DNA from: Mycobacterium sp. URHB0044
GTDB lineage: Bacteria; Actinomycetota; Actinomycetes; Mycobacteriales; Mycobacteriaceae
Length of the DNA: 64,000 nt
Direction of reading: 5' to 3'
NCBI RefSeq assembly: GCF_000620625.1
Contig: NZ_JIAW01000006.1
Location: forward strand, 1-64,000
Of the stretch, positions 17,051 through 26,830 are shown piece after piece. Made by a program: the position numbers and the translations under genes. Below the pieces are notes generated by a model that had not been told where the DNA came from, ran no database searches, and was given only the letters and a program-made list of their open reading frames with translations. Numbering within the stretch: the first letter of the stretch is position 1; every line of letters begins with the position of its first letter.

Positions 17051-18786
17051 TGACCGGCGCGCCACTGACTGCCGCCGCTTTGCTCGCGGCCGCGATAGCG
17101 ACCGTCGCGATCGGCTTCTACGGGATACGACTGTCCCGCACGACCTCCGACTTCCTCGTCGCGTCGCGCAGCATCGGACCGCAGTGGAATGCGGCCGCCA
17201 TTTCGGGCGAATACCTTTCGGCCGCTTCGTTTCTCGGAGTCGCCGGTCTCATCGCCAAGTACGGCGCCGATGCACTGTGGTATCCGGTGGGATTCACGGC
17301 GGGCTATCTCGGGCTGTTGCTGTTCGTCGCCGCGCCGCTGCGCCGCTCGGGCGCGTACACGGTGCCCGACTTCGCGGAGTTCCGGCTGAGCTCGGCACGG
17401 TTGCGCAGAGTCGCGATGCTGGTGGTCGTGGTGATCTGCGTATTCTATCTCGTCCCGCAGTATCAGGGCGCCGGTCTCGCCCTGAAAACCCTTCTCGGCT
17501 TTCCGGTTTGGGTAGGTCCGGTTGCCGTCGGCGCCATCGTCATCGCCAACGTGGTCGGCGGCGGGATGCGGTCGATCACGTTCGTGCAGGCCTTTCAGTA
17601 CTGGTTGAAGCTGACCGCCATCGCGGTCCCGGCGCTGGCCCTGCTCACCGTGTTCCTGCGCGACGGTGCGGATCTGGCCGGGCCGTTGCCCCCGACCGTC
17701 CAGCAGCAGACGACGGTGACCGTCGAGACCGACGTGGTGGTGCAGGTCGCCGAACCTGCGGGGATCACGGCAATCGGAACCATCGACGGAAGACGCGTCG
17801 ACGGCGCGCCGTTTCCCGCCCCCGGCCGGTTCGCGCTCGAGCGGGGTACGACGCTCACGTTGGCGGCCGGGTCGGCCACACCGGTCGTCGACGGTGCGCC
17901 GAGTGCGGGCGACGATTGGCTGGCATCCGGGGGCGGACTGGGCGGAGAGCACCCGTCGTATCAGGTTCTTTCGATCATCGTCGCCACGTTCCTCGGCACC
18001 ATGGGTCTGCCGCACGTCCTGGTCCGCTTCTACACCAATCCCGACGGCCGGGCGGCCAGGCGCACCGCCCTCGCCGTCATCGCGCTGCTGTCGCTGTTCT
18101 ACCTGTTCCCCACGCTGCTCGGTGTGTTCGCCAGACAATTCGTGCCGCAGCTTCTGATCACGGGCACCGCCGACGCCGCGGTACTCCTGTTGCCCAGCGC
18201 GGCGATCGGCGGGGTCGCGGGCGCCGGTCTCGCCGCACTCGTCGCGGCCGGCGCGATCGCCGCCTTCCTTGCGACGTCGTCGGGCCTACTCGTCAGCATC
18301 GCGGGCGCCTTGTCGACCGACGTGTTGCGTGGGCGCGTCCGCGACTTCCGGGTCGCGGCGCTCATCGGTGGCATGGTCCCGATTCCGCTCGCGCTGCTGG
18401 CGTCGTCGCTGGAACTGTCCCGCAGCGTCGGCCTGGCGTTCGCCGTCGCCGCGTCGACACTGTGTCCGCTGTTGGTGCTCGGGATCTGGTGGCGCGGACT
18501 GACGAGCGTGGGTGCGGCGTGGGGACTGGCCGTCGGCGGCGTGTCCTCCGGAGTGGCAACGACTTTGGCGATCACCGGCGCCGTCGACCAATACGTCCTC
18601 GGCGGCTGGCCGTCGGTCGTCATCGGCTACCCGGCCGCGGTCAGTGTGCCTCTCGCCTTCGTCACGATGATCGTCGTCAGCCGCTTCACGCGGGCATCCG
18701 TGCCGCCCCACGTGGCGCAGATCTTCGCCAGGATGCACGTCCCCGAGCGGTTGGGCATGGGCGTCGAGCGGCTGCCCGCCGGCTGA
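17050..18786 (+). CDS. Sodium:solute symporter with large extra loop
   Basis: 578 residues, SSS family (cation/acetate type). SGEYLSAASFLGVAGLIA and MGLPHVLVRFYTNPDGR are the permease signatures also seen in the second copy. Unlike that copy, residues about 205-300 form a hydrophilic, Thr/Val-rich segment (TVQQQTTVTVETDVVVQV, DGRRVDGAPFPAPGRF) between two membrane helices, probably an external beta-rich domain. Start overlaps the preceding gene (ATGA). Substrate is likely a short carboxylate, judged from family and LytSR context. Confidence 0.9.
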   Translation: MTGAPLTAAALLAAAIATVAIGFYGIRLSRTTSDFLVASRSIGPQWNAAAISGEYLSAASFLGVAGLIAKYGADALWYPVGFTAGYLGLLLFVAAPLRRSGAYTVPDFAEFRLSSARLRRVAMLVVVVICVFYLVPQYQGAGLALKTLLGFPVWVGPVAVGAIVIANVVGGGMRSITFVQAFQYWLKLTAIAVPALALLTVFLRDGADLAGPLPPTVQQQTTVTVETDVVVQVAEPAGITAIGTIDGRRVDGAPFPAPGRFALERGTTLTLAAGSATPVVDGAPSAGDDWLASGGGLGGEHPSYQVLSIIVATFLGTMGLPHVLVRFYTNPDGRAARRTALAVIALLSLFYLFPTLLGVFARQFVPQLLITGTADAAVLLLPSAAIGGVAGAGLAALVAAGAIAAFLATSSGLLVSIAGALSTDVLRGRVRDFRVAALIGGMVPIPLALLASSLELSRSVGLAFAVAASTLCPLLVLGIWWRGLTSVGAAWGLAVGGVSSGVATTLAITGAVDQYVLGGWPSVVIGYPAAVSVPLAFVTMIVVSRFTRASVPPHVAQIFARMHVPERLGMGVERLPAG

Positions 18787-18861
18787 CCGCTCGTCGCCGC
18801 CGATCTACCGCTCACCGCACCGGCCCCCGGCTTCACCGTGTCGACCCTCGGAAGAGCGGGT

Positions 18862-18886
18862 ATGTGACTCACATCTCATTTAACTT
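18862..18886 (+). promoter_or_regulatory. Palindrome and putative promoter of the second symporter module
   Basis: ATGTGACTCACAT (18862-18874) is a 13-bp palindrome with a 3-base centre. TAACTT at 18881-18886 fits the mycobacterial -10 pattern TANNNT, so the palindrome would lie between -35 and -10, suitable for repression or LytTR-independent control. It is not a standard CRP site because the half-sites are too close. Confidence 0.45.
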
Positions 18887-18925
18887 CGGCCCGGAGCCGA
18901 TTCACAGACGAGGTCAGGAGTCACC

Positions 18926-19279
18926 GTGTCCGAAACCGACTTTCCACCCCGGGAAGCGCCCACGCCCGGCGGTGACCGGTTCCTGGAGATCCAGGCCAGT
19001 TCCGAATTCCAAGACCTGCGAAGCAGACTGCGCCGCTTCGTCTTCCCGATGAGCGCAGTGTTCCTGCTGTGGTACGCGGCCTATGTGGTGCTCGGCGCGT
19101 TCTTCCACGACTTCATGGCCACCCCGGTGTTCGGCAACGTCAACGTCGGCCTGCTCATCGGCCTCGGCCAGTTCCTGTCCACCTTCATCATCACCGGCAT
19201 CTACGTGCGATTCGCCAACCGCGAAATCGACCCGCGCGCCGAAGCCATCAGGTCCGAGCTGGAAGGCCGTGCATCGTGA
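18926..19279 (+). CDS. DUF485 membrane protein
   Basis: 117 residues. Two membrane helices (about 43-65 and 73-98) after a hydrophilic N-terminus containing FQDLRSRLRRFVFPMSAVFL, which is characteristic of DUF485 (the YjcH partner of acetate permease ActP). GTG start at 18926 with CAGGAG five bases upstream. Its stop overlaps the start of the permease gene (GTGA), so the two are translated together. Role: accessory subunit or folding partner of the permease, inferred from conserved pairing. Confidence 0.92.
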   Translation: MSETDFPPREAPTPGGDRFLEIQASSEFQDLRSRLRRFVFPMSAVFLLWYAAYVVLGAFFHDFMATPVFGNVNVGLLIGLGQFLSTFIITGIYVRFANREIDPRAEAIRSELEGRAS

Positions 19280-20907
19280 AACTCTTGGCCGCCACCGCTG
19301 AAACGGTCGGCAACCCGGCCGCCAACATCGGCATCTTCGCGCTGTTCGTCGCCATCACCCTCTACATCGTCATCCGCGCCAGCAAGAAGAACACCACCGC
19401 AGCCGAGTTCTTCACGGCGGGCCGCTCGTTCACGGGGCCGCAGAACGGCATCGCCATCTCCGGCGACTACCTGTCGGCTGCCAGCTTCCTCGGCATCGCG
19501 GGCGCGATCGCCGTTTACGGCTACGACGGCTTCCTGTATTCGATCGGCTTCCTCGTCGCGTGGCTCGTCGCACTGCTGTTGGTGGCCGAATTGCTGCGCA
19601 ACGCAGGCAAGTTCACGATGGCCGACGTGCTGAGCTTCCGGCTCAAGCAACGACCGGTACGACTTGCCGCCGCGACCACGACCCTGGCCGTATGCCTGTT
19701 CTACCTGCTGGCCCAGATGGCAGGCGCCGGCGGGCTGGTCGCCCTGCTGTTGGACGTCACCAGCAGCCTCGGCCAGGCCGTGGTGATCGCGGTCGTCGGC
19801 TTGCTGATGATCGTCTACGTGCTGATCGGTGGCATGAAGGGCACCACCTGGGTGCAGATCATCAAGGCCGCCCTGCTGATCGGCGGCGCCGCGTTGATGA
19901 CGGTCATGGTGCTGGCCAAGTTCGGCGTCAACTTCTCCGAGATGCTCGGCGCCGCCCAGACGGCGGTGTCCGACTCCAGCAGCGAGGCAGTGGCCAAGCG
20001 CGACGTGCTGGCACCGGGTGCCCAGTACGGCGCATCGCTGACGTCGCAGATCAACTTCATCTCGCTGGCGCTGGCGCTGGTGCTCGGCACGGCGGGCCTG
20101 CCGCACGTGCTGATGCGCTTCTACACCGTGCCCACGGCCAAGGAAGCCCGCCGCTCGGTGGTCTGGGCGATCGCGCTGATCGGCGCCTTCTACCTGTTCA
20201 CCCTCGCACTCGGCTACGGCGCCGCGGCACTCGTCGGGCCCGACCGCATCCTGGCCGCGCCAGGCGCACAGAACTCGGCAGCACCGTTGCTGGCGTTCGA
20301 ACTCGGCGGGGTAGTCCTGCTCGGCATCATCTCCGCGGTCGCGTTCGCGACGATCCTCGCCGTGGTCGCCGGACTGACGATCACCGCGGCCACGTCGTTC
20401 GCGCACGACATCTACGCCAGCGTGCTGAAGAGCCACCAGGTGACCGAGGCGGAACAGGTCCGGGTCTCCCGCATCACGGTCGTCGTCCTCGGCATCGTCG
20501 CGATCGGCCTCGGCATCCTGGCCAACGGTCAGAACATCGCGTTCCTGGTGGCGCTGGCCTTCGCCGTTGCCGCCGCCGCGAACCTGCCGACGATCCTGTA
20601 CTCGCTGTACTGGCGGCGGTTCAACACCCGCGGCGCCCTGTGGAGCATGTACGGCGGCCTGATCTCGACCATCGTGCTGATCATCTTCTCCCCCGCCGTA
20701 TCGGGCGCGAAGACGGCGATGCTGCCCAGCCTGGACTTCGCCTGGTTCCCGCTGGCCAACCCGGGCATCGTGTCCATCCCACTGGCGTTCATCCTCGGCA
20801 TCGTCGGCACGCTGACGTCGCCGGACGACGAGGATCCCGAGATCGCCGCAGAAATGGAGGTGCGGTCGATGACGGGGTACGGCGCGGAGAAGGCCTCAGC
20901 CTACTGA
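19276..20907 (+). CDS. ActP-type cation/acetate symporter
   Basis: 543 residues, thirteen or so membrane helices. SSS-family motifs: AGRSFTGPQNGIAISGDYLS near the N-terminus, TAGLPHVLMRFYTVPTAKEAR in the middle (quoted in part: GLPHVLMRFYTVP) and the conserved ATTLAVCLFYLLAQMAGAGG helix. Close in architecture to E. coli ActP, which takes up acetate and pyruvate. Begins at GTG 19276, overlapping the DUF485 gene by four bases. Together with the kinase, regulator and first permease it forms a five-gene or longer carboxylate uptake cluster. Confidence 0.93.
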   Translation: MKLLAATAETVGNPAANIGIFALFVAITLYIVIRASKKNTTAAEFFTAGRSFTGPQNGIAISGDYLSAASFLGIAGAIAVYGYDGFLYSIGFLVAWLVALLLVAELLRNAGKFTMADVLSFRLKQRPVRLAAATTTLAVCLFYLLAQMAGAGGLVALLLDVTSSLGQAVVIAVVGLLMIVYVLIGGMKGTTWVQIIKAALLIGGAALMTVMVLAKFGVNFSEMLGAAQTAVSDSSSEAVAKRDVLAPGAQYGASLTSQINFISLALALVLGTAGLPHVLMRFYTVPTAKEARRSVVWAIALIGAFYLFTLALGYGAAALVGPDRILAAPGAQNSAAPLLAFELGGVVLLGIISAVAFATILAVVAGLTITAATSFAHDIYASVLKSHQVTEAEQVRVSRITVVVLGIVAIGLGILANGQNIAFLVALAFAVAAAANLPTILYSLYWRRFNTRGALWSMYGGLISTIVLIIFSPAVSGAKTAMLPSLDFAWFPLANPGIVSIPLAFILGIVGTLTSPDDEDPEIAAEMEVRSMTGYGAEKASAY

Positions 20908-20954
20908 ACTCAAGCGCACTGACGTCGCGGAATAAGGCACCGGGAAGGCGTCGC

Positions 20955-20960
20955 TATTCT
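20955..20960 (+). promoter_or_regulatory. -10 element TATTCT for a leaderless MFS gene
   Basis: TATTCT fits TANNNT and ends five bases before the GTG at 20966, the spacing expected when transcription starts at the first base of the start codon. No ribosome site is present. Confidence 0.5.
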
Positions 20961-20965
20961 TCAAC

Positions 20966-22171
20966 GTGGCCGAAACCCCGATGAAGACGCGCTTCGCCTT
21001 CCCGCTGTTGGCCTATGCGTTCGCGGCGATCATGGTGGGTACCACGCTGCCGACGCCGATGTATGCGCTATACGCCGAGCACATGCACTTCGCGGTACTC
21101 ACCACCACGGTGATCTACGCGACCTATGCCGGCGGCGTGCTGTTCGCCCTGTTGGCGTTCGGCCGGTGGTCCGACGCGATCGGGCGACGACCGATTCTGC
21201 TGGCCGGCGTGGTGTTCGCACTCTCCAGCGCCGTCGTCTTCCTCGTCGCGGACTCGGTGCCGCTGCTGTTGGTCGGCCGCGTGCTGTCGGGCTTCTCAGC
21301 CGGAATCTTCACCGGGACGGCCACCGCCGCCGTCATCGAGGCGGCGCCGCCAGTCTGGCGCACCAAGGCGGCGGCGGTGGCGACGGTCGCCAACATCGGC
21401 GGGCTGGGCATCGGACCACTGCTGGCCGGGCTGTTGGTGGAATACGCGCCCGCGCCGCTGCACCTGAGCTTCATCGTGCACATCGTGCTGGCGCTGTTGG
21501 CTGGGGCGGCGGTGCTGATCGTCCCGGAAACGTCCGAACGTTCCGGCAGCATCGGCCTGCAGCGACTGTCGGTGCCCGTCGAGGTCCGCACGACGTTCGT
21601 CATCGCGGCGCTGGCGGCGTTCGCGGGCTTCGCGGTGACCGGCCTGTTCACCGCGGTGGCGCCGTCGTTTCTGGCCAACGTCGTCGGGATCGACAACCAC
21701 GCCGTCGCCGGCCTGATCGCCTGCTCGATCTTCGCTGCGTCCGCGGTGACCCAGGTCGCCGCCCGCAACATGTATCCGCAGCGCGCGGTCGCCGTCGGCT
21801 GCGCGATTCTGGTGGTCGGAATGGTGATTCTCGCTGTCGCGCTGCACCTTTCGTCGCTGCCGGGCCTGATCGCCGCCACCGTGGTGTCCGGCGTCGGGCA
21901 GGGCATGAGCTTCTCCCGCGGCTTGGCCGCGGTCTCCGAACTCACCCCGCCCGACCGTCGCGCCGAGGTCAGCTCCACCTACTTCGTCGTCGCGTACGTC
22001 GCGATCTCGCTGCCCGTCGTCGGCGAGGGACTGGCGGCCCAGCACTGGGGATTGCAAACGGCCGGTGTGACTTTCGCGGTCGCCGTTGCGGTTCTGTCGA
22101 TCATCTGCCTGGCCGCGATTCTCGTGCAGGAGCGACGCTCGTCCCGGACTGAAGTGTCCGCCCACGTTTGA
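20966..22171 (+). CDS. MFS transporter
   Basis: 401 residues with twelve membrane helices. The loop between helices 2 and 3 carries the MFS signature FGRWSDAIGRRPILLAG, and helix 5 contains GLGIGPLLAG, which places it with drug or sugar exporters. TLPTPMYALYAEHMHF in helix 1 resembles actinobacterial drug-efflux members. Substrate unknown. It begins with GTG close behind a -10 element and is not clearly linked to the symporter cluster upstream (58-base gap). Confidence 0.87.
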   Translation: MAETPMKTRFAFPLLAYAFAAIMVGTTLPTPMYALYAEHMHFAVLTTTVIYATYAGGVLFALLAFGRWSDAIGRRPILLAGVVFALSSAVVFLVADSVPLLLVGRVLSGFSAGIFTGTATAAVIEAAPPVWRTKAAAVATVANIGGLGIGPLLAGLLVEYAPAPLHLSFIVHIVLALLAGAAVLIVPETSERSGSIGLQRLSVPVEVRTTFVIAALAAFAGFAVTGLFTAVAPSFLANVVGIDNHAVAGLIACSIFAASAVTQVAARNMYPQRAVAVGCAILVVGMVILAVALHLSSLPGLIAATVVSGVGQGMSFSRGLAAVSELTPPDRRAEVSSTYFVVAYVAISLPVVGEGLAAQHWGLQTAGVTFAVAVAVLSIICLAAILVQERRSSRTEVSAHV

Positions 22172-22207
22172 GTGGTTTTACCTATGCCGAACGCGGCGGC
22201 GCGGCCC

Positions 22208-22213
22208 TAGATT
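22208..22213 (+). promoter_or_regulatory. -10 element TAGATT for a leaderless acyltransferase gene
   Basis: TAGATT ends six bases before the ATG at 22220; no ribosome site lies between, so the message is probably leaderless. Confidence 0.5.
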
Positions 22214-22219
22214 CGAGCC

Positions 22220-23536
22220 ATGCCGCTCACGTTTCCCGGTGCCGCCGACATCGAGGCGAGCACTCCCGCCGCCCGCGACCGCGCCATCGACGTCATCCGG
22301 ATCGCGGCGCTGGTCGGCGTCGTCATCGGGCACGCCGTCATGGCGACCAGCATCATCACGAACGACGACGTGTTCATCTGGGGCAACCTGCTCACCACGT
22401 CGGTGGTGTTCCAGGCGCTGACCTGGGTGTTCCAGATCATGCCGCTGTTCTTCTTCGCGGGCGTCGCGACCTCGGTCGGGTCCTACCCACCACCCGGCGG
22501 CAGCTGGGGCGGCTGGCTGATGAAGCGGTGCACGCGGCTGTACCGGCCGGTGTTCTACTACCTCGCGTTCTGGGCGGCGGCGCTACTCGTGCTGCACCGG
22601 CTGCTGCCCGAGCACGTCTACGAACCGGTCGCCGGGATCAGCATTCAACTGCTGTGGTTCCTCGGCGCCTACGTGCTGGTGCTCGCGGCGATGCCGCTGC
22701 TCGCCCGCATCACCACCGTCGCGCATCTGGTGACGGGAACCGTCGGGGTGTATGCCCTCGTCGCGGTGGTCGACGTCGTCCGCGTCACCGCTACCGGCTG
22801 GTCGATGATCGGCTACCTGAACCTGGTGGCGTGGCTCATCCCCGGCATGTTCGGGGTGGCGTACCGGCGCCAATTGATCTCCACCCGCGCGGCCGCGCGC
22901 CTGGGCTTGGCGATGTTCCTGGTCAACGTCGGCCTGCTGTGGTTCGGGCCCTACGAGCTGAGCCTGGTCGGCATCGAGTCGCAACAGCTGAAGAACATGA
23001 CGCCACCGTCGTTGCTACTCGCCGGACACGCAATCATGCTGTGCGCGTTGGCCATTGCGGCGGCCCCGGCGATCGGCCGATGGGCGCACCGGCCCAGGGT
23101 GTGGCGGCTCGCAGTGATCGGGAACACCGGCGCGATGACGCTGTACCTGTGGCACATGCCGGTTCTGCTTGGCGTGCATCTCGCGTTCGACTACCTCGGT
23201 TTCCCGCGGTACCCCGGTCAACCGCACTTCCTGGCGCTCGGTGTCGTTCAGGTCGTCGTGGTGGGCGTGCTGGTGGCCGCGACGTTCGTGACGCTGCGGC
23301 CCCTGGAGACCGATCCGCTGCCGCTGTGGGACGGCGGCAACGTCGCGGCGCCCGGCCGGCGCAGCGCAGCGGTGGGCGCGCTGCTATGCATCGCTGGTGC
23401 GGCCACCCTGGCCTCGGTCGGATGGGGGCTGAAAGAGCAAGGGCTCTTCTGCATTTCGGTGGTGCTGCTGGCGCTGTTCGGCGCACGGCGCCTCGCCAGC
23501 CAGAGCGCTGCCGACGCCGTGGCGAAGGTGGGTTAG
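22220..23536 (+). CDS. Membrane acyltransferase, acyltransferase-3 family
   Basis: 438 residues with about ten membrane helices. The N-terminal RDRAIDVIRIAALVGVVIGH matches the start of acyltransferase-3 proteins (R..D..R....VVxGH), with the His taken as catalytic. MPLFFFAGVATSV and TLYLWHMPVLL are further family blocks. Such enzymes move acetyl or succinyl groups onto sugars or lipids across the membrane; the acceptor here is unknown. It converges with the DUF5302 gene; the stop codons overlap. Confidence 0.87.
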   Translation: MPLTFPGAADIEASTPAARDRAIDVIRIAALVGVVIGHAVMATSIITNDDVFIWGNLLTTSVVFQALTWVFQIMPLFFFAGVATSVGSYPPPGGSWGGWLMKRCTRLYRPVFYYLAFWAAALLVLHRLLPEHVYEPVAGISIQLLWFLGAYVLVLAAMPLLARITTVAHLVTGTVGVYALVAVVDVVRVTATGWSMIGYLNLVAWLIPGMFGVAYRRQLISTRAAARLGLAMFLVNVGLLWFGPYELSLVGIESQQLKNMTPPSLLLAGHAIMLCALAIAAAPAIGRWAHRPRVWRLAVIGNTGAMTLYLWHMPVLLGVHLAFDYLGFPRYPGQPHFLALGVVQVVVVGVLVAATFVTLRPLETDPLPLWDGGNVAAPGRRSAAVGALLCIAGAATLASVGWGLKEQGLFCISVVLLALFGARRLASQSAADAVAKVG

Positions 23537-23700
23537 CCGCTCTTGCGCCGGAACTCGCGGCGGCTCTGCTCGGGGCCGTGCACCTTCGGTTGCTTCTTGC
23601 CGCCGTCCCTGTGGGCGGCGCCGCCCGCCGAGCTGGCCTTCTTGCGTTCCAGCGCTTCGCGGAACTTGCGCTTGTTCTCGTCCTCGGGTTCGTCGGCCAT
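23533..23700 (-). CDS. DUF5302-like small basic protein
   Basis: 55 residues, highly charged: MADEPEDENKRKFREALERK, then a Gly/Ala/Lys stretch and HGPEQSRREFRRKSG. This is the composition and motif order of the actinobacterial DUF5302 family. No membrane segment or cysteine; probably disordered. Function unknown. Start ATG at 23698-23700; it ends over the last bases of the acyltransferase gene. Confidence 0.8.
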   Translation of the reverse strand: MADEPEDENKRKFREALERKKASSAGGAAHRDGGKKQPKVHGPEQSRREFRRKSG

Positions 23701-23761
23701 GTTCGCAGGGTAGCGCGCGGACCGCGGCGCCGTCGCGCGGATTACCCACAGTGACGGTGAC

Positions 23762-24846
<1,085 letters not shown>

Positions 24847-24853
24847 GCTTCGG

Positions 24854-24859
24854 TAAGTT
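24854..24859 (+). promoter_or_regulatory. -10 element TAAGTT for a leaderless methyltransferase gene
   Basis: TAAGTT fits TANNNT and ends seven bases before the GTG at 24867, with no ribosome site, suggesting a start of transcription at the start codon. Confidence 0.45.
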
Positions 24860-24866
24860 CGCGACC

Positions 24867-25700
24867 GTGAATTCAACACCCAGGATCGACGGTGCCGCAC
24901 TGACCGGTGTCTCCGAGACCGCCTTGCTGACGCTGAAGGTCCGGGCGACCGAAGCCCGCAGACCCGACGGCGTCATCGACGATCCGATGGCGATCCAACT
25001 GGTCGACGCCATCGACTACGACTACGCCAAGTTCGGCTTCACCCGGCGCCAGGACATGGCGCTGCGCGCACTGGCCTTCGACGCGGCGACCCTCTCGTAT
25101 CTATCGGACCACCCGGCGGCCACGGTCGTCGCGTTGGCGGAGGGCTTGCAGACCAGCTTCTATCGCATCGAAGCAAGCGGGGTGAGCGAGCGATTCCGCT
25201 GGCTGACCGTCGATCTACCGCCCATCGTCGACCTGCGCAACCAGCTGTTGCCGACGTCGGAGCGGGTGACGGTGTGCGCGCAGTCCGCGCTGGACTACGG
25301 GTGGATGGACGCCGTCGACCAGTCCGAGGGCGTGTTCATCACCGCGGAGGGACTGCTCATGTATCTGCAGCCCAGCGAGGCGATGGGCCTGATCACCGAG
25401 TGCGCGAAGCGGTTCCCCGGCGGCCAGATGATGTTCGACCTGCCGCCGTCGTGGTTCGCGTTCTGGGCGCGCCGCGGGATGCGGACGTCGCTGCGCTACA
25501 AGGTGCCGCCGATGCCGTTCGCCATGTCGGCTGCGGAGGCCGCGCACCTCGTCGACGTCGTACCGGGCGTCCGTGCGGTGCACGACGTGCCCTTCCCTCG
25601 CGGCCGGGGCGCCCTGCTGAACGCAGCGATGTGGATGGTGCAGCGAATCCCGCTGTTGGACCCGGTGCGCCCGGCCACGACCCTGCTGGAGTTCGGCTAG
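24867..25700 (+). CDS. SAM-dependent methyltransferase, Rv1153c (Omt)-like
   Basis: 277 residues. Leucine carboxyl methyltransferase-like fold: VSETALLTLKVRATEARRPD, then DDPMAIQLVDAIDYDYAKF, VVALAEGLQTSFYRI as the SAM-binding loop and FITAEGLLMYLQPSEAM. It aligns well with remembered Rv1153c. Substrate unknown; the family includes polyketide and tetracenomycin O-methyltransferases. GTG start, divergent in function from the convergent GntR gene, whose stop abuts at 25701. Confidence 0.9.
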   Translation: MNSTPRIDGAALTGVSETALLTLKVRATEARRPDGVIDDPMAIQLVDAIDYDYAKFGFTRRQDMALRALAFDAATLSYLSDHPAATVVALAEGLQTSFYRIEASGVSERFRWLTVDLPPIVDLRNQLLPTSERVTVCAQSALDYGWMDAVDQSEGVFITAEGLLMYLQPSEAMGLITECAKRFPGGQMMFDLPPSWFAFWARRGMRTSLRYKVPPMPFAMSAAEAAHLVDVVPGVRAVHDVPFPRGRGALLNAAMWMVQRIPLLDPVRPATTLLEFG

Positions 25701-26066
25701 CTAACCGAACGCCGCCTCCACGTAGCGCAGCGCGGTCGCCTTGTTGACCCCCAAGGCGCGCGCGGTCACCACGTAGGAGTGCGCCGCGGACGCCATCGCC
25801 GAATCCGACGGGTCCGCGCGCGCCACGAAACTGCCGAATCGGCCTCGAGTTTCGAGTAACCCGGCCGCTTCCAGCTCGCGATACGCGCGCGCGACGGTGT
25901 TCACCGCCATGTTCATCTCGACGGCCAGCTCGCGAACAGTCGGCAACCTCGTCCCCGGTGAAAGCCTGCCGTCCCTGATGCCCTCTATGATTTGGGTCCG
26001 CAACTGATCGAACAGCGGCCTTGCGGCGCGCGGGTCGACCTGGACCCATTCCCCCAAATCGGTCAC
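25701..26066 (-). CDS. YtrA-type GntR transcriptional regulator, Rv1152-like
   Basis: 121 residues. N-terminal winged helix ([40 protein letters not shown]) followed by only a short C-terminal tail, the layout of the YtrA subfamily. Start GTG at 26064-26066 gives the same length as Rv1152. The region between it and the sirtuin gene is 36 bases, so it may repress the sirtuin promoter as well as its own; I see no clean inverted repeat there. Confidence 0.92.
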   Translation of the reverse strand: MTDLGEWVQVDPRAARPLFDQLRTQIIEGIRDGRLSPGTRLPTVRELAVEMNMAVNTVARAYRELEAAGLLETRGRFGSFVARADPSDSAMASAAHSYVVTARALGVNKATALRYVEAAFG

Positions 26067-26090
26067 GTGCCCAGTATCACAAAAACCGGC

Positions 26091-26096
26091 TAGTTT
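26091..26096 (+). promoter_or_regulatory. -10 element TAGTTT for the leaderless sirtuin gene
   Basis: TAGTTT ends six bases before the GTG at 26103. No ribosome site is present in the gap. Confidence 0.5.
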
Positions 26097-26102
26097 GGTG
26101 GC

Positions 26103-26816
26103 GTGCAAGTGACCGTGCTCAGTGGCGCGGGGATTTCCGCCGAGAGCGGGGTGCCGACCTTCCGGGACGTCGAGACTGGTCTGTGGGCGAAGGTCGACCC
26201 CTACGAGATCTCCAGCGCCGACGGTTGGCGCCGCCATCCCGAGAAGGTGTGGGCGTGGTACCTGTGGCGCCACCACATGATGAAATCGGTCGAACCGAAC
26301 GACGGCCACCGCGCCGTAGCGGCGTGGCAGGACTACGCCGAGGTGCACGTCGTCACCCAGAACGTCGATGACCTGCACGAACGTGCCGGTAGCTCGCGGG
26401 TGTACCACCTGCACGGCAGCCTGTTCGAATTCCGGTGCGACCGCTGCGACCGGCCCTTTCACGGACCGCTGCCAGACATGCCGGAACCGGTGGAGGTGGT
26501 CGAACCGCCGACGTGTTCGTGCGGCGGCATGATCCGGCCCAACGTGGTGTGGTTCGGCGAGGGGCTGCCGAACGAGGCATGGGAGCGGTCGCTCGACGCC
26601 GTCACCGCCGCCGACGTCGCCATCGTGGTGGGCACCTCGGCGATCGTCTATCCCGCGGCGGGCCTGCCCGAGCTGGCGCTGGCCAACGGGATCCCGGTGA
26701 TCGAGGTCAACCCCGAACGCACCCCGCTGTCGGACAGCGCGTCGATCTCGCTGAGGGAGACGGCGGCCACGGCGCTGCCCAGCCTGTTGCAGCGGCTGCC
26801 CGCACTACTCGGCTGA
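26103..26816 (+). CDS. cobB: Sir2-family NAD-dependent protein deacylase (CobB-like)
   Basis: 237 residues. Removes acyl groups from lysines using [18 protein letters not shown] binds [11 protein letters not shown] and catalytic His104 (HLHGS) follow, zinc is held by Cys112, Cys115, Cys138 and Cys140 (CDRC and CSCG). Tyr53 and Arg56 in WYLWR match the YxxR pair that marks class III, desuccinylating sirtuins. The M. tuberculosis counterpart is Rv1151c. It shares its upstream region with the GntR gene and probably has a leaderless message. Confidence 0.95.
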   Translation: MQVTVLSGAGISAESGVPTFRDVETGLWAKVDPYEISSADGWRRHPEKVWAWYLWRHHMMKSVEPNDGHRAVAAWQDYAEVHVVTQNVDDLHERAGSSRVYHLHGSLFEFRCDRCDRPFHGPLPDMPEPVEVVEPPTCSCGGMIRPNVVWFGEGLPNEAWERSLDAVTAADVAIVVGTSAIVYPAAGLPELALANGIPVIEVNPERTPLSDSASISLRETAATALPSLLQRLPALLG

Positions 26817-26830
26817 CTCGTCCGCCGATC

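Noticed and set aside
18863..18873. TGTGACTCACA as a CRP/Cmr site
   Set aside because: Half-sites are separated by one base and not six, so it does not fit the CRP consensus.
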